From Streptomyces hygroscopicus (lineage in GTDB: Bacteria; Actinomycetota; Actinomycetes; Streptomycetales; Streptomycetaceae), in contig NZ_LBMW01000015.1 in NCBI RefSeq assembly GCF_026168105.1, positions 1 to 64,000 of the forward strand: 64,000 bases of DNA. The letters run 5' to 3'. Shown here piece by piece: positions 16,801 through 24,135 of this stretch. The notes beneath the pieces are model-generated. The model was not told the origin of the DNA. It worked only from the letters and a program-made list of their open reading frames with translations, and ran no database searches. A program made the translations under genes and the position numbers. The stretch's first letter is position 1. Each line of letters opens with the position of its first letter.

Positions 16801-18331
16801 GGTGGGCTCCCTCGTACTGGCCCCGGCGGGAGGTCTGTCGAGCCGTCCGACGAAGGTGGAGATCAGCTCTCCGGACGGAGCGGCGGTCGCCGGGGTCGAC
16901 GAGAACGGCTGGGTCCGTTTCGACCCGATCACCACCGACCACCTGGACATCACGGTCGTGGAGACGGCCCCGGTGACCGTCCTCAGTCCGGTCGCGGGAG
17001 ACGACCTGCAACTGCCGGTCGGCCTCACGGAGGCGTACATCCCGGCGCTGGAGCAGTACCGCACGCCCCAGCCGGCCGCCACGCGGACGTTCTCGCTGCC
17101 GTGCGGACAGGGCCCGGCGCTGGCGATCGACGGCAAGCTCTATGCGACGAGCGCGCAGGGCACGGTACGGGACCTGGTGGAGCGGCGGAGGGTCGAGCTG
17201 ACGCTCTGTCAGCAGAACCGGGAGGCCACCTCAGTGGACCTCGGCGCGGGCACGCACCGGGTGGAGGCGGGCGACGCCGGACCGCTGACGGTGTCGGACG
17301 TGACGCTCACCCGGGGCACGGTCACCGCGCCTTCGGCGGCCGGACGTGACCTGCGGGTCGTCGACTGGCTGGGCGACCGCCGTGAGGTGACGGTCGGGTC
17401 GGGCGCGGCCGCGTACCTGACGACGTACGAGAACTACAACAAGGGCTGGGAAGCCACGCTGAACGGCAGGAAGCTCACCCCGGTGCGGCTCGACGGCTGG
17501 CAGCAGGGCTGGCGGATCCCGGCCGGGGCGGGCGGCACCGTCAAACTGTCGTACGCGCCCGCGACCACCTACCAGGCCGGGCTGATCGCCGGCGGGGCCG
17601 CAGTCGCGGCACTCGCGTTCTTCGCACTGTGGCGGCGGCGCTCCCCGAACCCGGACGAGCCGTCGCCGGTGCCGCCGGGCGGCGGGGTGTGGCTCGGCAC
17701 GGTGGCGCTGACGCTCGTCGGCGCCGTGATCGCGGGGCCGTTCGCGCTCCTGGTCCCGCTGCTGGCGCTGGTGGCCTGGAAGCGGCACGCCCTGCTCGTC
17801 CCGATCGCGTTCCTCGCGCTCACCGGGGCGGGGATCGCGGCGGCGACGGGAGCGGGGTCGCCCGCGGCGGCGGGCGAGGGCGCGTTCGGGCCCGCGGCCC
17901 AACTGCTCGCGCTGATCGGCCTGTTCGCGGGACTGGTGAGCGTACGGGAGCCGACGGGGCCAACGTTCGAGGGCGCGGCGGGCGGGGCCGGCGGGCAGCC
18001 TGGTTCGTCGGAGGCGCCGGACTCACCGGAGGCGCCGGGATCAGCTGAGGCGCCGGGATCAGCTGAGGCGCCGACGGAACCGCTGCCGCGTCGGCGGCCG
18101 GTATCGCACCCCCTCGACCTCGGCCTCGACCTCGGCGAGAAGCCGCCTCCTGCTCCGGCGGGCGACGTGGACTCGAGCGGCACGATCTCGGCGCGCGGTC
18201 CCGGCCGTCCGGAGCCGCAACCGCCGGCGGCGCGAATGCCGTTTCGCCGGCCGAGGCTGCGGGCCACAGCGCCGGAGAGCGACGGTGCGGGCAAGGACGG
18301 CGGCGGCACGAGGAGGGACGGGACGACATGA
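13841..18331 (+). CDS. AftD-like alpha-(1->3)-arabinofuranosyltransferase (DUF3367, GT-C)
   Basis: The product is 1496 aa from the ATG overlapping the previous stop. The N-terminal half (about residues 30-480) is a multi-helix GT-C membrane domain beginning RRWLLGFWAVVFVLFLAVQ. An early acidic stretch (TFDTKLGVTVDPWQFLSDLGQLWQD) supplies the Asp residues expected of GT-C active sites. Two discoidin-like carbohydrate-binding modules follow, near residues 737 (NAFDGNPDTAWAEG) and 957 (NLTDGDLTTAWIAG). Several membrane helices near 1244-1370 and a disordered, repeat-containing Pro/Glu/Ala tail complete it. This is the architecture of mycobacterial AftD, which branches arabinan using decaprenyl-phosphoryl arabinose. 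Streptomyces lacks arabinogalactan, so the acceptor here must be another cell-surface glycan. Confidence 0.88.
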   Translation: MTTTVQAPPPAAARTTAATSGPPEGPRSRRWLLGFWAVVFVLFLAVQPGRQTFDTKLGVTVDPWQFLSDLGQLWQDRGGFGGIQDQYVGYLWPMLPYYGLTRLVHLPVWAAERLWMSLIVSVAFWGALRLGERLRVGTPASRLLGAVAYALWPVFTIVVGSTSAAALPGAFLPWVLLPLTDERYGARVAAFRSALVVPFMGGVNAASTLASLLPAGLYLLSRPRGPRQRKLIGWWVPGVVLATAWWVIPLLMLGVYGENFLPYVENAQTTTATMSATESLRGAGNWVAYLHFGQAWLPAGWTVASSAVVIVCSALAAGLGLAGLARRDMPERRWLVVTVLVGALVTLAGYGGAFGAPFHGTVQGWLDGPLSPFRNIYKFQTGPALALVLGLAHVVGVAAEPRGARPVRGRRLTPFIAAVLVLPGLAWPYLNGSILQAGSFQQLPAYWQTTADWLKKYSPDSRALVVPATAHGLYTWGSPVDEPLDVLAGSRWAERDYVPFGTPGNRRAMDAVEQALMTGGEVPGLADYLSRAGLYYVVVRNDLDPDQLGYVPTSTVERTLEQSGYQRVTGFGPVMTGGRIAHGTPLQVEGLYPRARAVEIYEPVSGDVPRPGQARLMPVADTAVVSGGPEALLPLAADPAVRGRAAVLTGDNHPGLGTSGVQIVGDGLRRADTRFGLVDANTSYTYTPGEKNAPDSVQEAGRQPHQILPVKGLDHQTVAELRGARSVTASSSGNWLFHLPQYDPVNAFDGNPDTAWAEGAPGSANGQWLRIAFTGPLDMPSSFTVTPLPQDGVRSAATRIRVETAKGSVTSYLQPSGMTQRVKAPPGATSWLKITILDSVARRTGLTGAGFSEVGIPGVQVTRLLRLPTDAGRSDASAEIVSLHRAADPTGLSPTGTEAGLHRLFSASAAGPYEVRASAVPVAGEALDELLYRVAPDQQSRITATADSTARLGPGLSARNLTDGDLTTAWIAGDRPTIHLSWPGKQPVGSLVLAPAGGLSSRPTKVEISSPDGAAVAGVDENGWVRFDPITTDHLDITVVETAPVTVLSPVAGDDLQLPVGLTEAYIPALEQYRTPQPAATRTFSLPCGQGPALAIDGKLYATSAQGTVRDLVERRRVELTLCQQNREATSVDLGAGTHRVEAGDAGPLTVSDVTLTRGTVTAPSAAGRDLRVVDWLGDRREVTVGSGAAAYLTTYENYNKGWEATLNGRKLTPVRLDGWQQGWRIPAGAGGTVKLSYAPATTYQAGLIAGGAAVAALAFFALWRRRSPNPDEPSPVPPGGGVWLGTVALTLVGAVIAGPFALLVPLLALVAWKRHALLVPIAFLALTGAGIAAATGAGSPAAAGEGAFGPAAQLLALIGLFAGLVSVREPTGPTFEGAAGGAGGQPGSSEAPDSPEAPGSAEAPGSAEAPTEPLPRRRPVSHPLDLGLDLGEKPPPAPAGDVDSSGTISARGPGRPEPQPPAARMPFRRPRLRATAPESDGAGKDGGGTRRDGTT
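18011..18070 (+). repeat. 18-bp tandem repeat in the AftD-like tail
   Basis: Two identical 18-bp units (18029-18046, 18047-18064) are preceded by a degenerate copy (18011-18028) and followed by a partial one. They encode EAPGSA-type hexapeptides in the cytoplasmic or disordered tail and preserve the frame. Confidence 0.8.
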
Positions 18332-19674
18332 CGACGGTGGAACACCCGGTACGGCGCCACCCGGAGCGGATCCCGTTCCCGGTCGTGGACGAGGTGTCCC
18401 GGCACTGCCTCCAGGAGGAGGAGCCGGAGACGGTGCACATCGAGGTGCATCTCCCCGGCCGCCTCGACCGGGCCCGGCTGCGCACGGCGTTCACGGGGGC
18501 CCTGCACCGCCATCCCCGCATCCTGGTGCACGAGGCGCCCGGCCGCTGGTACAGCCGCCGCTACACATGGGAGCTGACACCCGGCCCCGAGGCGGAGGTG
18601 GTGAGCTTCGCACCGCAGGGCAACGACGCCCTGCGCGACGCGAGGGCACGGGCCCTGTCCCAGGCCCCGCCCCTGGCCCTGTCCCCGCCGATACGCCTGG
18701 AGGTGGTGGAGGGGGCTGGCTCCGCGGTGGGCGGCTCCGCGGTGGCCGGCTCCCCGGTGGCGGGCCCCGCGGTCGCGGCCAACGGCACGGTCCTCGTCCT
18801 CACCATCAACCACACGGCCCTGGACGGCCCCGCCTGCCTGCGCATCCTGGCCACCGCGGCGGAACTGTACGGCGGCAGGGACAACTCCCCCGCCGCACCC
18901 CCCGTACGGCCGCCCGAGACCGTCCAGGAGCCGCCGGACACCCCCTCCACCTGGGTCCCGCCCGCCCGGGTGGCCCGAGGAGCCCCCGAGTCCTCTCCCG
19001 GCAACGGCCTCCTCGTCACCGAGCTCTTTCTGCCCCGCCGCCCCAAGTCCGTGCCCTACACGGTGAACGACCAGCTCATGGTCACCACCGCGCTGACCGT
19101 CGCCCACTGGAACAGGGAGCACGGCGCCCGCCCCCGCCCCCTGCGCATCACCATGCCCGTCGACGACCGCCCCCGCGACACCACCATGCCCATCGGCAAC
19201 GGCACCCGTCTCGTCGAAGTCCCCTTCGCCGCCGACGAGCTGGACCCGAAGGACATGGCCGCCCTGCTGCGCCGCACGGCCACCCGCACCCGGGCCCTGA
19301 AGTCCCTGTCCCGCCCCCAGCTCGGCCACGGCGCCGCCCTGCTCACGGCCCCCGTCCTGCCCGTCTCCTGGCGTGCCGCCGTCACCCGCACCCTCCGCAG
19401 GGCCGCCACCCCCTGGACCTCGACCACCCTGCTCAGCAACATCGGCCGCATCCCGTACGCCCTGGACTTCGGCGAGGACGCCGGCCGCGCCCACGCCGTC
19501 TGGTTCTCGGCGCCCGCCCGTATGCCCCGCGGCCTCACCGTCACCACCGCGTCCACCGCGGGCCGCCTGCACCTCGCCCTGCGCTGGTCCCGCGCCCTGC
19601 TCGGCCACGGCGACGGCGCCCACCTCCGCGACCTCTTCGAGCACTACCTCCACACGACCGAGGAGGCCCCGTGA
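18328..19674 (+). CDS. Stand-alone condensation-domain (CoA-dependent acyltransferase-like) protein
   Basis: The product is 448 aa. It has the chloramphenicol-acetyltransferase/condensation fold with the active-site motif HxxxDG at His162-Asp166-Gly167 (NHTALDGPA). A downstream DFG-like equivalent lies around residues 390-400 (PYALDFGEDAG). The chain is a full two-lobed domain with no NRPS adenylation or carrier domain, as in PapA-type acyltransferases. The most likely role is O- or N-acylation of a glycan or lipid intermediate, using an acyl-CoA or acyl-carrier donor. There is a Gly/Ala/Val low-complexity insert of about 20 residues just before the active site. It overlaps the AftD-like gene by 4 bp and the next methyltransferase by 4 bp. 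Confidence 0.85.
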   Translation: MTTVEHPVRRHPERIPFPVVDEVSRHCLQEEEPETVHIEVHLPGRLDRARLRTAFTGALHRHPRILVHEAPGRWYSRRYTWELTPGPEAEVVSFAPQGNDALRDARARALSQAPPLALSPPIRLEVVEGAGSAVGGSAVAGSPVAGPAVAANGTVLVLTINHTALDGPACLRILATAAELYGGRDNSPAAPPVRPPETVQEPPDTPSTWVPPARVARGAPESSPGNGLLVTELFLPRRPKSVPYTVNDQLMVTTALTVAHWNREHGARPRPLRITMPVDDRPRDTTMPIGNGTRLVEVPFAADELDPKDMAALLRRTATRTRALKSLSRPQLGHGAALLTAPVLPVSWRAAVTRTLRRAATPWTSTTLLSNIGRIPYALDFGEDAGRAHAVWFSAPARMPRGLTVTTASTAGRLHLALRWSRALLGHGDGAHLRDLFEHYLHTTEEAP

Positions 19675-20405
19675 CCACCACGGCCCCCGTACGCCGCGGG
19701 CTGCGCGACTTCTACGAGGACCCGACCGTCCCCGTCGCCTCCGGCACCCCCCGCAGCCTGCGCCAGGCCCGCCTGCTGGCCACCGCCCTCGGCCCGGCCA
19801 CCGAGGGCGCGAAGACCGTCCTCGACATCGGCTGCGGCGACGGCACCGCCGCAGCCACCGCCGCCCCCCTTCTCGCCGGGCACCGGATCGTCGGCGTCGA
19901 CTGGTCCCAGGACGCCCTCAGACGGGCGCACAACCGGCTGCCGTACACCGTCCGCGGTGAACTCACCGACGGCGGGCTGCCGTTCCGCACGGCCGCGGCG
20001 GACGCCGTCCTGTTCAGCGAGGTCATCGAGCACCTCGTCGACCCCGATTCCGCCCTCGACGAGATCCGCCGCGTCCTGCGGCCCGGCGGGCACCTCATGC
20101 TCTCCACCCCGAACCTCGCCGCCTGGTACAACCGCGCCCTGCTCCTCGCGGGCGTCCAGCCCGTCTTCTCCGAAGTGAGCCTGCGCGCGATCCACGGCCG
20201 CCCGGGGAAGGAGGTCGTCGGGCATCTGCGGCTGTGCACCGCCCGCGCGCTGCGCGCGTTCGTGGCCTCGGCGGGCTTCGAGGTCGTGGCGCTCAAGGGC
20301 GCGCCCTTCCACGGCGTGCCCCGACCGCTGCGCCCGCTGGACCGCCTGGCCTGCGCTCTGCCGTCGGCGGCCTCCATCCTGCTGCTGCACGCCCGGAGGA
20401 CGTAG
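19671..20405 (+). CDS. Class I SAM-dependent methyltransferase
   Basis: The product is 244 aa from a GTG overlapping the previous stop by 4 bp. Motif I is VLDIGCGDGTAAATAAPLL, then VGVDWSQDALRRA (motif II) and LRPGGHLMLSTPN (motif post-III). LFSEVIEHLVDPDSALDEIRR is typical of sugar- or polyketide-modifying methyltransferases of the Methyltransf_11/25 group. The substrate is unknown. Its position between an acyltransferase and a transporter in one coupled unit implies it modifies the same saccharide or lipid product as the rest of the locus. Confidence 0.88.
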   Translation: MTTTAPVRRGLRDFYEDPTVPVASGTPRSLRQARLLATALGPATEGAKTVLDIGCGDGTAAATAAPLLAGHRIVGVDWSQDALRRAHNRLPYTVRGELTDGGLPFRTAAADAVLFSEVIEHLVDPDSALDEIRRVLRPGGHLMLSTPNLAAWYNRALLLAGVQPVFSEVSLRAIHGRPGKEVVGHLRLCTARALRAFVASAGFEVVALKGAPFHGVPRPLRPLDRLACALPSAASILLLHARRT

Positions 20406-20408
20406 CCC

Positions 20409-21329
20409 ATGTGGTGGGGAGTGGCCGCGGCCCTGCTGGCCAACGTGCTGTACAGCTCCGGGTTCGTGCTGGAGAAGAAGGCGCTCGCGGCACTGCCGGA
20501 GGTGGACTTCCGGCGCCCGGCCCAGCTGCTGCGCCTGGTCCTGGGCAGCCCCCTGTGGATCGGCGGTTCGCTGTCGCTCGCCGCCGGATTCGGGGCACAG
20601 CTCGCCGTCTACCGCACCCTGCCGATCGCCGCCGCCCAGGGCATCTTCGTCTCCGGTCTGGTGCTTCTGGTGCTGTTGTCGGCGCGGCTGCTCGGCGAGG
20701 AGACGACCGGCCGGGAGAGATACGCGCTCGGTGCCATCCTGCTCGCCCTGCTGATGGTGGTGCTGTCGCTGCGGGAGGGCTCCGACACCGTGAGCCGCAG
20801 CGCCCCGTACCCGCTGATCCTCACCGTGTGCGTGCCCTCGCTGGCGCTGGGCGTGTGGCTGTACGGGGCCGCAGAGCGGCGCGCCCGGCACCGGCACCGG
20901 ATGCCGACGACCGGAGTCGAGTACGGCGTGGCGGTGGGCCTGCTCTACGGCGTCAGCTCGCTCGCCATCAAGGGTGTGTCCAGTTGTCTGACCGCCGGCG
21001 GCCCCGGGGGAGCGGTGCTCGGTGTGCTGCACTCCCCGTACCCCTATCTGCTCCTGTTCACCGGCGGTTTCGGCCTCGTCATGTCACAGGCGGCGCTCCA
21101 GCGCTGCCGGGCCTCGCTGATCGTGCCGGTGTGCACCACGGTGACGTGTCTGTTCACGGCGGTGCTCGGCACGCTCTCGTTCGGCGAGGCGCTGCCGCAC
21201 GAGCCGCTGCGGCTCGGCCTGCGCCTGGCGGGCACGGCCCTCGCGGTCACGGTCCTGCTCACGATGCCCAAGCACGACGCGGCACCTCCCCAACCCCCCG
21301 CACCGGCCAAGGAGTTGACTCCCCCATGA
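20409..21329 (+). CDS. DMT-superfamily (EamA/NIPA-like) membrane transporter
   Basis: The product is 306 aa with about nine to ten predicted membrane helices, beginning with WGVAAALLANVLYSSGFVLEKKAL, which is typical of NIPA/EamA-like proteins. The charged segments between helices are short and the C-terminus is Pro-rich and cytoplasmic. In envelope glycan loci, members of the DMT superfamily can act as flippases for lipid-linked sugars (for example ArnE/ArnF with undecaprenyl-phosphate aminoarabinose). That role would fit here, because a GT-C enzyme needs its polyprenyl-phosphate sugar on the outer face. This is inference from context. It follows the methyltransferase by 3 bp and overlaps the Trm112-like gene by 4 bp. 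Confidence 0.82.
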   Translation: MWWGVAAALLANVLYSSGFVLEKKALAALPEVDFRRPAQLLRLVLGSPLWIGGSLSLAAGFGAQLAVYRTLPIAAAQGIFVSGLVLLVLLSARLLGEETTGRERYALGAILLALLMVVLSLREGSDTVSRSAPYPLILTVCVPSLALGVWLYGAAERRARHRHRMPTTGVEYGVAVGLLYGVSSLAIKGVSSCLTAGGPGGAVLGVLHSPYPYLLLFTGGFGLVMSQAALQRCRASLIVPVCTTVTCLFTAVLGTLSFGEALPHEPLRLGLRLAGTALAVTVLLTMPKHDAAPPQPPAPAKELTPP

Positions 21330-21544
21330 ACGCGGATGACCCGCTGCTGAAGATCCTGGCCTGCCCGCTGGACAAGGGCCCCCTGCGCCTGCTCCGGGAC
21401 GAGGGCGCCCCCGAGGCGCTCTACAACCCCCGGCTGCACCGCCGTTATCCGATCGTGGACGGGATACCGCAGCTGCTGCCCACCTCCGGCGAGCAGGTGA
21501 GCGAGGACGAGCACGAGCGGCTGCTGAAGAGGATGGTCCCGTGA
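21326..21544 (+). CDS. Trm112-family small protein
   Basis: The product is 72 aa. It matches the Trm112/UPF0434 family: LLKILACPLDKGPLRLL near the start, an insert with YNPRLHRRYPIVDGIPQLLP, then an acidic C-terminal helix. Only one of the usual zinc-type cysteines is present (CPLD), so the bacterial form may not bind metal. Trm112 proteins activate and stabilise methyltransferases in eukaryotes and archaea. Being coupled to the FkbM methyltransferase directly downstream (GTGA overlap), it could be its activator, an inference worth testing. Confidence 0.85.
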   Translation: MNADDPLLKILACPLDKGPLRLLRDEGAPEALYNPRLHRRYPIVDGIPQLLPTSGEQVSEDEHERLLKRMVP

Positions 21545-22395
21545 CGACGGCGGCAGCCCGCCTGGCCCGGTTCCTGCCCGTGCGGCTGGTGGCGGCGACC
21601 GCGCGACTCGTGTATCCGCGCTTCGAGCCGGAGCTGGCCCGCCTGGCCGATCTGTGCCCGGCGGACTGCGCCACGGCGGTGGACGTGGGCGGCTGGTACG
21701 GCCCCTGGACCCACCGCCTGGCGGGACGGTCCCGCCGGGTGGTGACGGTGGAACCGGTCCCCCACCTGGCCCGGCTGCTGGCCTCGACGTCCCCGGCGAA
21801 CGTCCGCGTGATCCCGGCCGCGGCCTCCGACCGGGGCGGCACGGTCCGGCTGTGGCTGCCGCCGGGCGACGCGGGCGACCGGGGAGTGTCCTCGCTGGTC
21901 CGGCGGGACATCCACACCCACGCGGTCGAGGTGCCCTGCGTCACCCTGGACGGACTGGGGCTGCGCGACGTCGGTTTCATCAAGATCGACGTGGACGGCA
22001 ACGAGTCGGCGGTCCTGCGCGGCGCGAGGGGGATCCTGAGACGCGATCGGCCCGCCCTCTTCATCGAGCTGGAGTCCCGCATCCAGCCGATCGCCCCGGT
22101 CGTCGCCTTCCTCGCGGACCTCGGCTACGTGGGCTGGGTCCTGCCGTCCGGCTCCTGGCTCCCGCTGGACCCCCGGTGCCTGGAGGCCCACCAGGCCAGG
22201 CTGTCGTACGTCGCCACGCAAGGGTTGCTGCGCCGGGTCCTGCCGTTCGGGGGCCCGCGGTACGTGAACTCGGTGCTGTTCCTGCCGGACGGGCGCCGCC
22301 CGGATGCCCGTGCCCATGCCGCTGTCGGTGCCGTGCGCGAGGATGGAGCGCATGCCGCCCGCGAAGCGCCCCACCGGTCCCTTCACTCCCCTTGA
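21541..22395 (+). CDS. FkbM-family methyltransferase
   Basis: The product is 284 aa from a GTG that overlaps the Trm112-like stop. SAM-binding motif: TAVDVGGWYGPWTHRL. FkbM core: VVTVEPVPHLARLLAST, VPCVTLDGLGLRDVGFIKIDVDGNESAVLRGA and RPALFIELESR. FkbM enzymes O-methylate hydroxyl groups of sugars or polyketides. The last 35 or so residues (after FLPDGRRP) look unconserved and overlap the start of the next gene in another frame. It closes the coupled envelope locus. Confidence 0.88.
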   Translation: MTTAAARLARFLPVRLVAATARLVYPRFEPELARLADLCPADCATAVDVGGWYGPWTHRLAGRSRRVVTVEPVPHLARLLASTSPANVRVIPAAASDRGGTVRLWLPPGDAGDRGVSSLVRRDIHTHAVEVPCVTLDGLGLRDVGFIKIDVDGNESAVLRGARGILRRDRPALFIELESRIQPIAPVVAFLADLGYVGWVLPSGSWLPLDPRCLEAHQARLSYVATQGLLRRVLPFGGPRYVNSVLFLPDGRRPDARAHAAVGAVREDGAHAAREAPHRSLHSP

Positions 22396-22972
22396 CTTCC
22401 AGCTGGTCCTGCTGCGCCGCATGGCCGACCACAACCCGGACCTCGTCGAGGGTGCCCGCCGCGAGCTGGGCGTCTCCGTCGCCGAGATGCGCGAGGCGAA
22501 CCGCCGCTGGCAGGCCATGCTGCACGCGCGGCACACCGGTTCGGCCGTCTCCCTCCCCTGCTCTCGGCTCCGCTCGGTCCTGGGCGAGCCGGAGTCCACC
22601 ACGCCCCGCCGGATCGGCGACCTCACCTGCGACGCCCTGCGGTGGCCGGTACCCCTCTGGCCGGACCTGCGCTTCGAGGCACTGGTGGCGCCGAACGGGG
22701 TGGTGTGGAACGAGTGGCTGGTACGGGCGCCGGGCGCCCCCGTCCCGAAGCTGCAGACCCTGGAGGACCTGACCCCCTGGTCCTGCACGGTCGACGAGGT
22801 GGCCCGCGCCTTCGCCCCGGCCCGCCCCCTGGAGGGCACGGCCCCCACCCGCTGGGGCCTGGCCTTCACGGCCCCGGACGCGTCGGGCCTGCGGCACGAG
22901 ACAGCGGCGGAATTCACCTGGGGGTTGTTGCAGCGGGTGGGCGTCACCAACCCGTCCGTACAGCACAACTAG
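22352..22972 (+). CDS. Conserved-looking hypothetical protein
   Basis: The product is 206 aa. I prefer the ATG at 22352 (GGAG about six bases upstream). In-frame ATGs at 22304 and 22343 are alternatives and all overlap the end of the FkbM gene. The N-terminal region (TGPFTPLDFQLVLLRRMADHNPDLVEGARRELGVSVAEMREANRRWQ) is helical, like a small DNA- or protein-interaction module. The rest has mixed alpha/beta character (APNGVVWNEWLVRAPG). There are no membrane segments. I have the impression that it is a widespread streptomycete protein, but no function is known to me. The overlap suggests transcription with the envelope locus. Confidence 0.7.
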   Translation: MPPAKRPTGPFTPLDFQLVLLRRMADHNPDLVEGARRELGVSVAEMREANRRWQAMLHARHTGSAVSLPCSRLRSVLGEPESTTPRRIGDLTCDALRWPVPLWPDLRFEALVAPNGVVWNEWLVRAPGAPVPKLQTLEDLTPWSCTVDEVARAFAPARPLEGTAPTRWGLAFTAPDASGLRHETAAEFTWGLLQRVGVTNPSVQHN

Positions 22973-23110
22973 GGCCTGTTCCGACTTGGGATCAACGGTC
23001 TGGTCGGAGACTGCTGAGCCGGATGCCGGCGCCCCGACTCCCGGCCACTCGATGTGGACGGCACTTGTACCGCGCCGACGGCACGGGGTTGTCAGGCGAC
23101 CTCGGAAGAG

Positions 23111-23998
23111 CTACTCGCCGACAGCGGCAAGGATCGCCTCCGCCACCCGTGGCACCGACCCGGTGTGCAGGTCGAGGAACAGGTTCGGCTCGACCAGTTC
23201 CAGCTCCATCACGCACGGCCGGCCGTCCTCGCCGTCCACGAGGTCGACGCGGGCGTAGAGCAGCTCCGGGGCACCGGGAACGGCGGCCAGGGCGCGCTCG
23301 GCGACGGCGAGTTCGGCCGGGGTCGGGGTCCAGCGCTCCAGGCCGGGGTGGGCCACCTTCCGCTCGTCGTAGGGCGTGCCCGGCGCGAGGACGGCACCCT
23401 TCCGGCTGGCGTGCAGGAGCCGCCCGCCGAAGAACTGCAGCGCCCGCTCCCCGCTGACGTCTATGCCCCGCACATAGGGCTGCACCATCGCGGTGAACCC
23501 CTCCGCATGCATCCGCGCGAGCTGCCGTACGGCGGTGGCGTGTTCCCCGGGCGTGTACCGTGCGGCGAAGCGGGCGCCCGCGCCCGAGGTGGGCTTGACG
23601 ACGTACTCCCGGTCCTCGGGCAGTTCGACGGCGTCACCGGGAGCGAGGTACCGCGTGGGAACGACCGGGACCCCTGCGGCAGCCAGCTCCCCGAGGTAGC
23701 GCTTGTCCGCATTCCAGCGCACGACGTCCGCCGGATTGGCCAGCCGCGTGACCGCACCGCACCGCTCGGCCCAGGCCGTGAACTCCTCGGCGCGCCAGCT
23801 GTAGTCCCAGGTGGAGCGGATCACGGCCAGGTCGTACGAGGCCCAGTCGACGTCCGCGTCGTCCCAGTGCACCGCGTCGGCCTCGGCCCCGGCCGCCCTC
23901 AGCTCCTCCACCAGACCGGGCATGTCCCGGTCGACGGCCACCTCCGGCCCGGGACGGCAGGTGACGAGCGCGACACGGGTGGCGGCGGTGCGGGACAC
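23111..23998 (-). CDS. ATP-grasp domain protein
   Basis: The product is 295 aa. It begins with a Rossmann-like preATP-grasp segment (RVALVTCRPGPEVAVDRDMPGLVEELRAAGAEADAVHWDD). The ATP-grasp fold follows: lysine in EYVVKPTSGAGARFA, and C-terminal metal ligands in RVDLVDGEDGRPCVMELELVEPNLFLDLH. It resembles the group that includes the D-cycloserine ligase DcsG and related carboxylate-amine ligases. The product of ligation (a dipeptide, modified peptide or amide) is not deducible. It is transcribed alone, divergently from the MerR-PP2C gene, sharing a 137-bp promoter region. The 138 bp downstream (22973-23110) contain no gene that I can support. Confidence 0.85.
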   Translation of the reverse strand: MSRTAATRVALVTCRPGPEVAVDRDMPGLVEELRAAGAEADAVHWDDADVDWASYDLAVIRSTWDYSWRAEEFTAWAERCGAVTRLANPADVVRWNADKRYLGELAAAGVPVVPTRYLAPGDAVELPEDREYVVKPTSGAGARFAARYTPGEHATAVRQLARMHAEGFTAMVQPYVRGIDVSGERALQFFGGRLLHASRKGAVLAPGTPYDERKVAHPGLERWTPTPAELAVAERALAAVPGAPELLYARVDLVDGEDGRPCVMELELVEPNLFLDLHTGSVPRVAEAILAAVGE

Positions 23999-24070
23999 GG
24001 CTGGGCTCCTGTTCGTACGAGGGCTGCTGCGCGCAGGCTAACAACGCCGCCGGAATCCACGACAAGCCTG

Positions 24071-24101
24071 TTGACCTTCACCTTCGGTGAAGCCACAGCC
24101 T
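24071..24101 (+). promoter_or_regulatory. MerR-type operator/promoter
   Basis: A -35-like TTGACC (24071-24076) is followed directly by the 15-bp palindrome TTCACCTTCGGTGAA (24077-24091). This is the classical arrangement of MerR-regulated promoters, in which dyad symmetry sits inside an extended spacer. A -10 expected about 19 bp after the -35 is poor (24096-24101), as activatable MerR promoters often are. It lies 45 bp before the MerR-PP2C start, so autoregulation is likely. Confidence 0.65.
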
Positions 24102-24135
24102 CGGTGGCGGAACGAGGAACGGCCGGAGGGACGGG

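Noticed and set aside
22973..23110. Short stretch starting GGGCCTGTTCCGACTTG, resembling ends of some streptomycete IS elements
   Set aside because: No matching inverted end, no transposase and no target duplication found.
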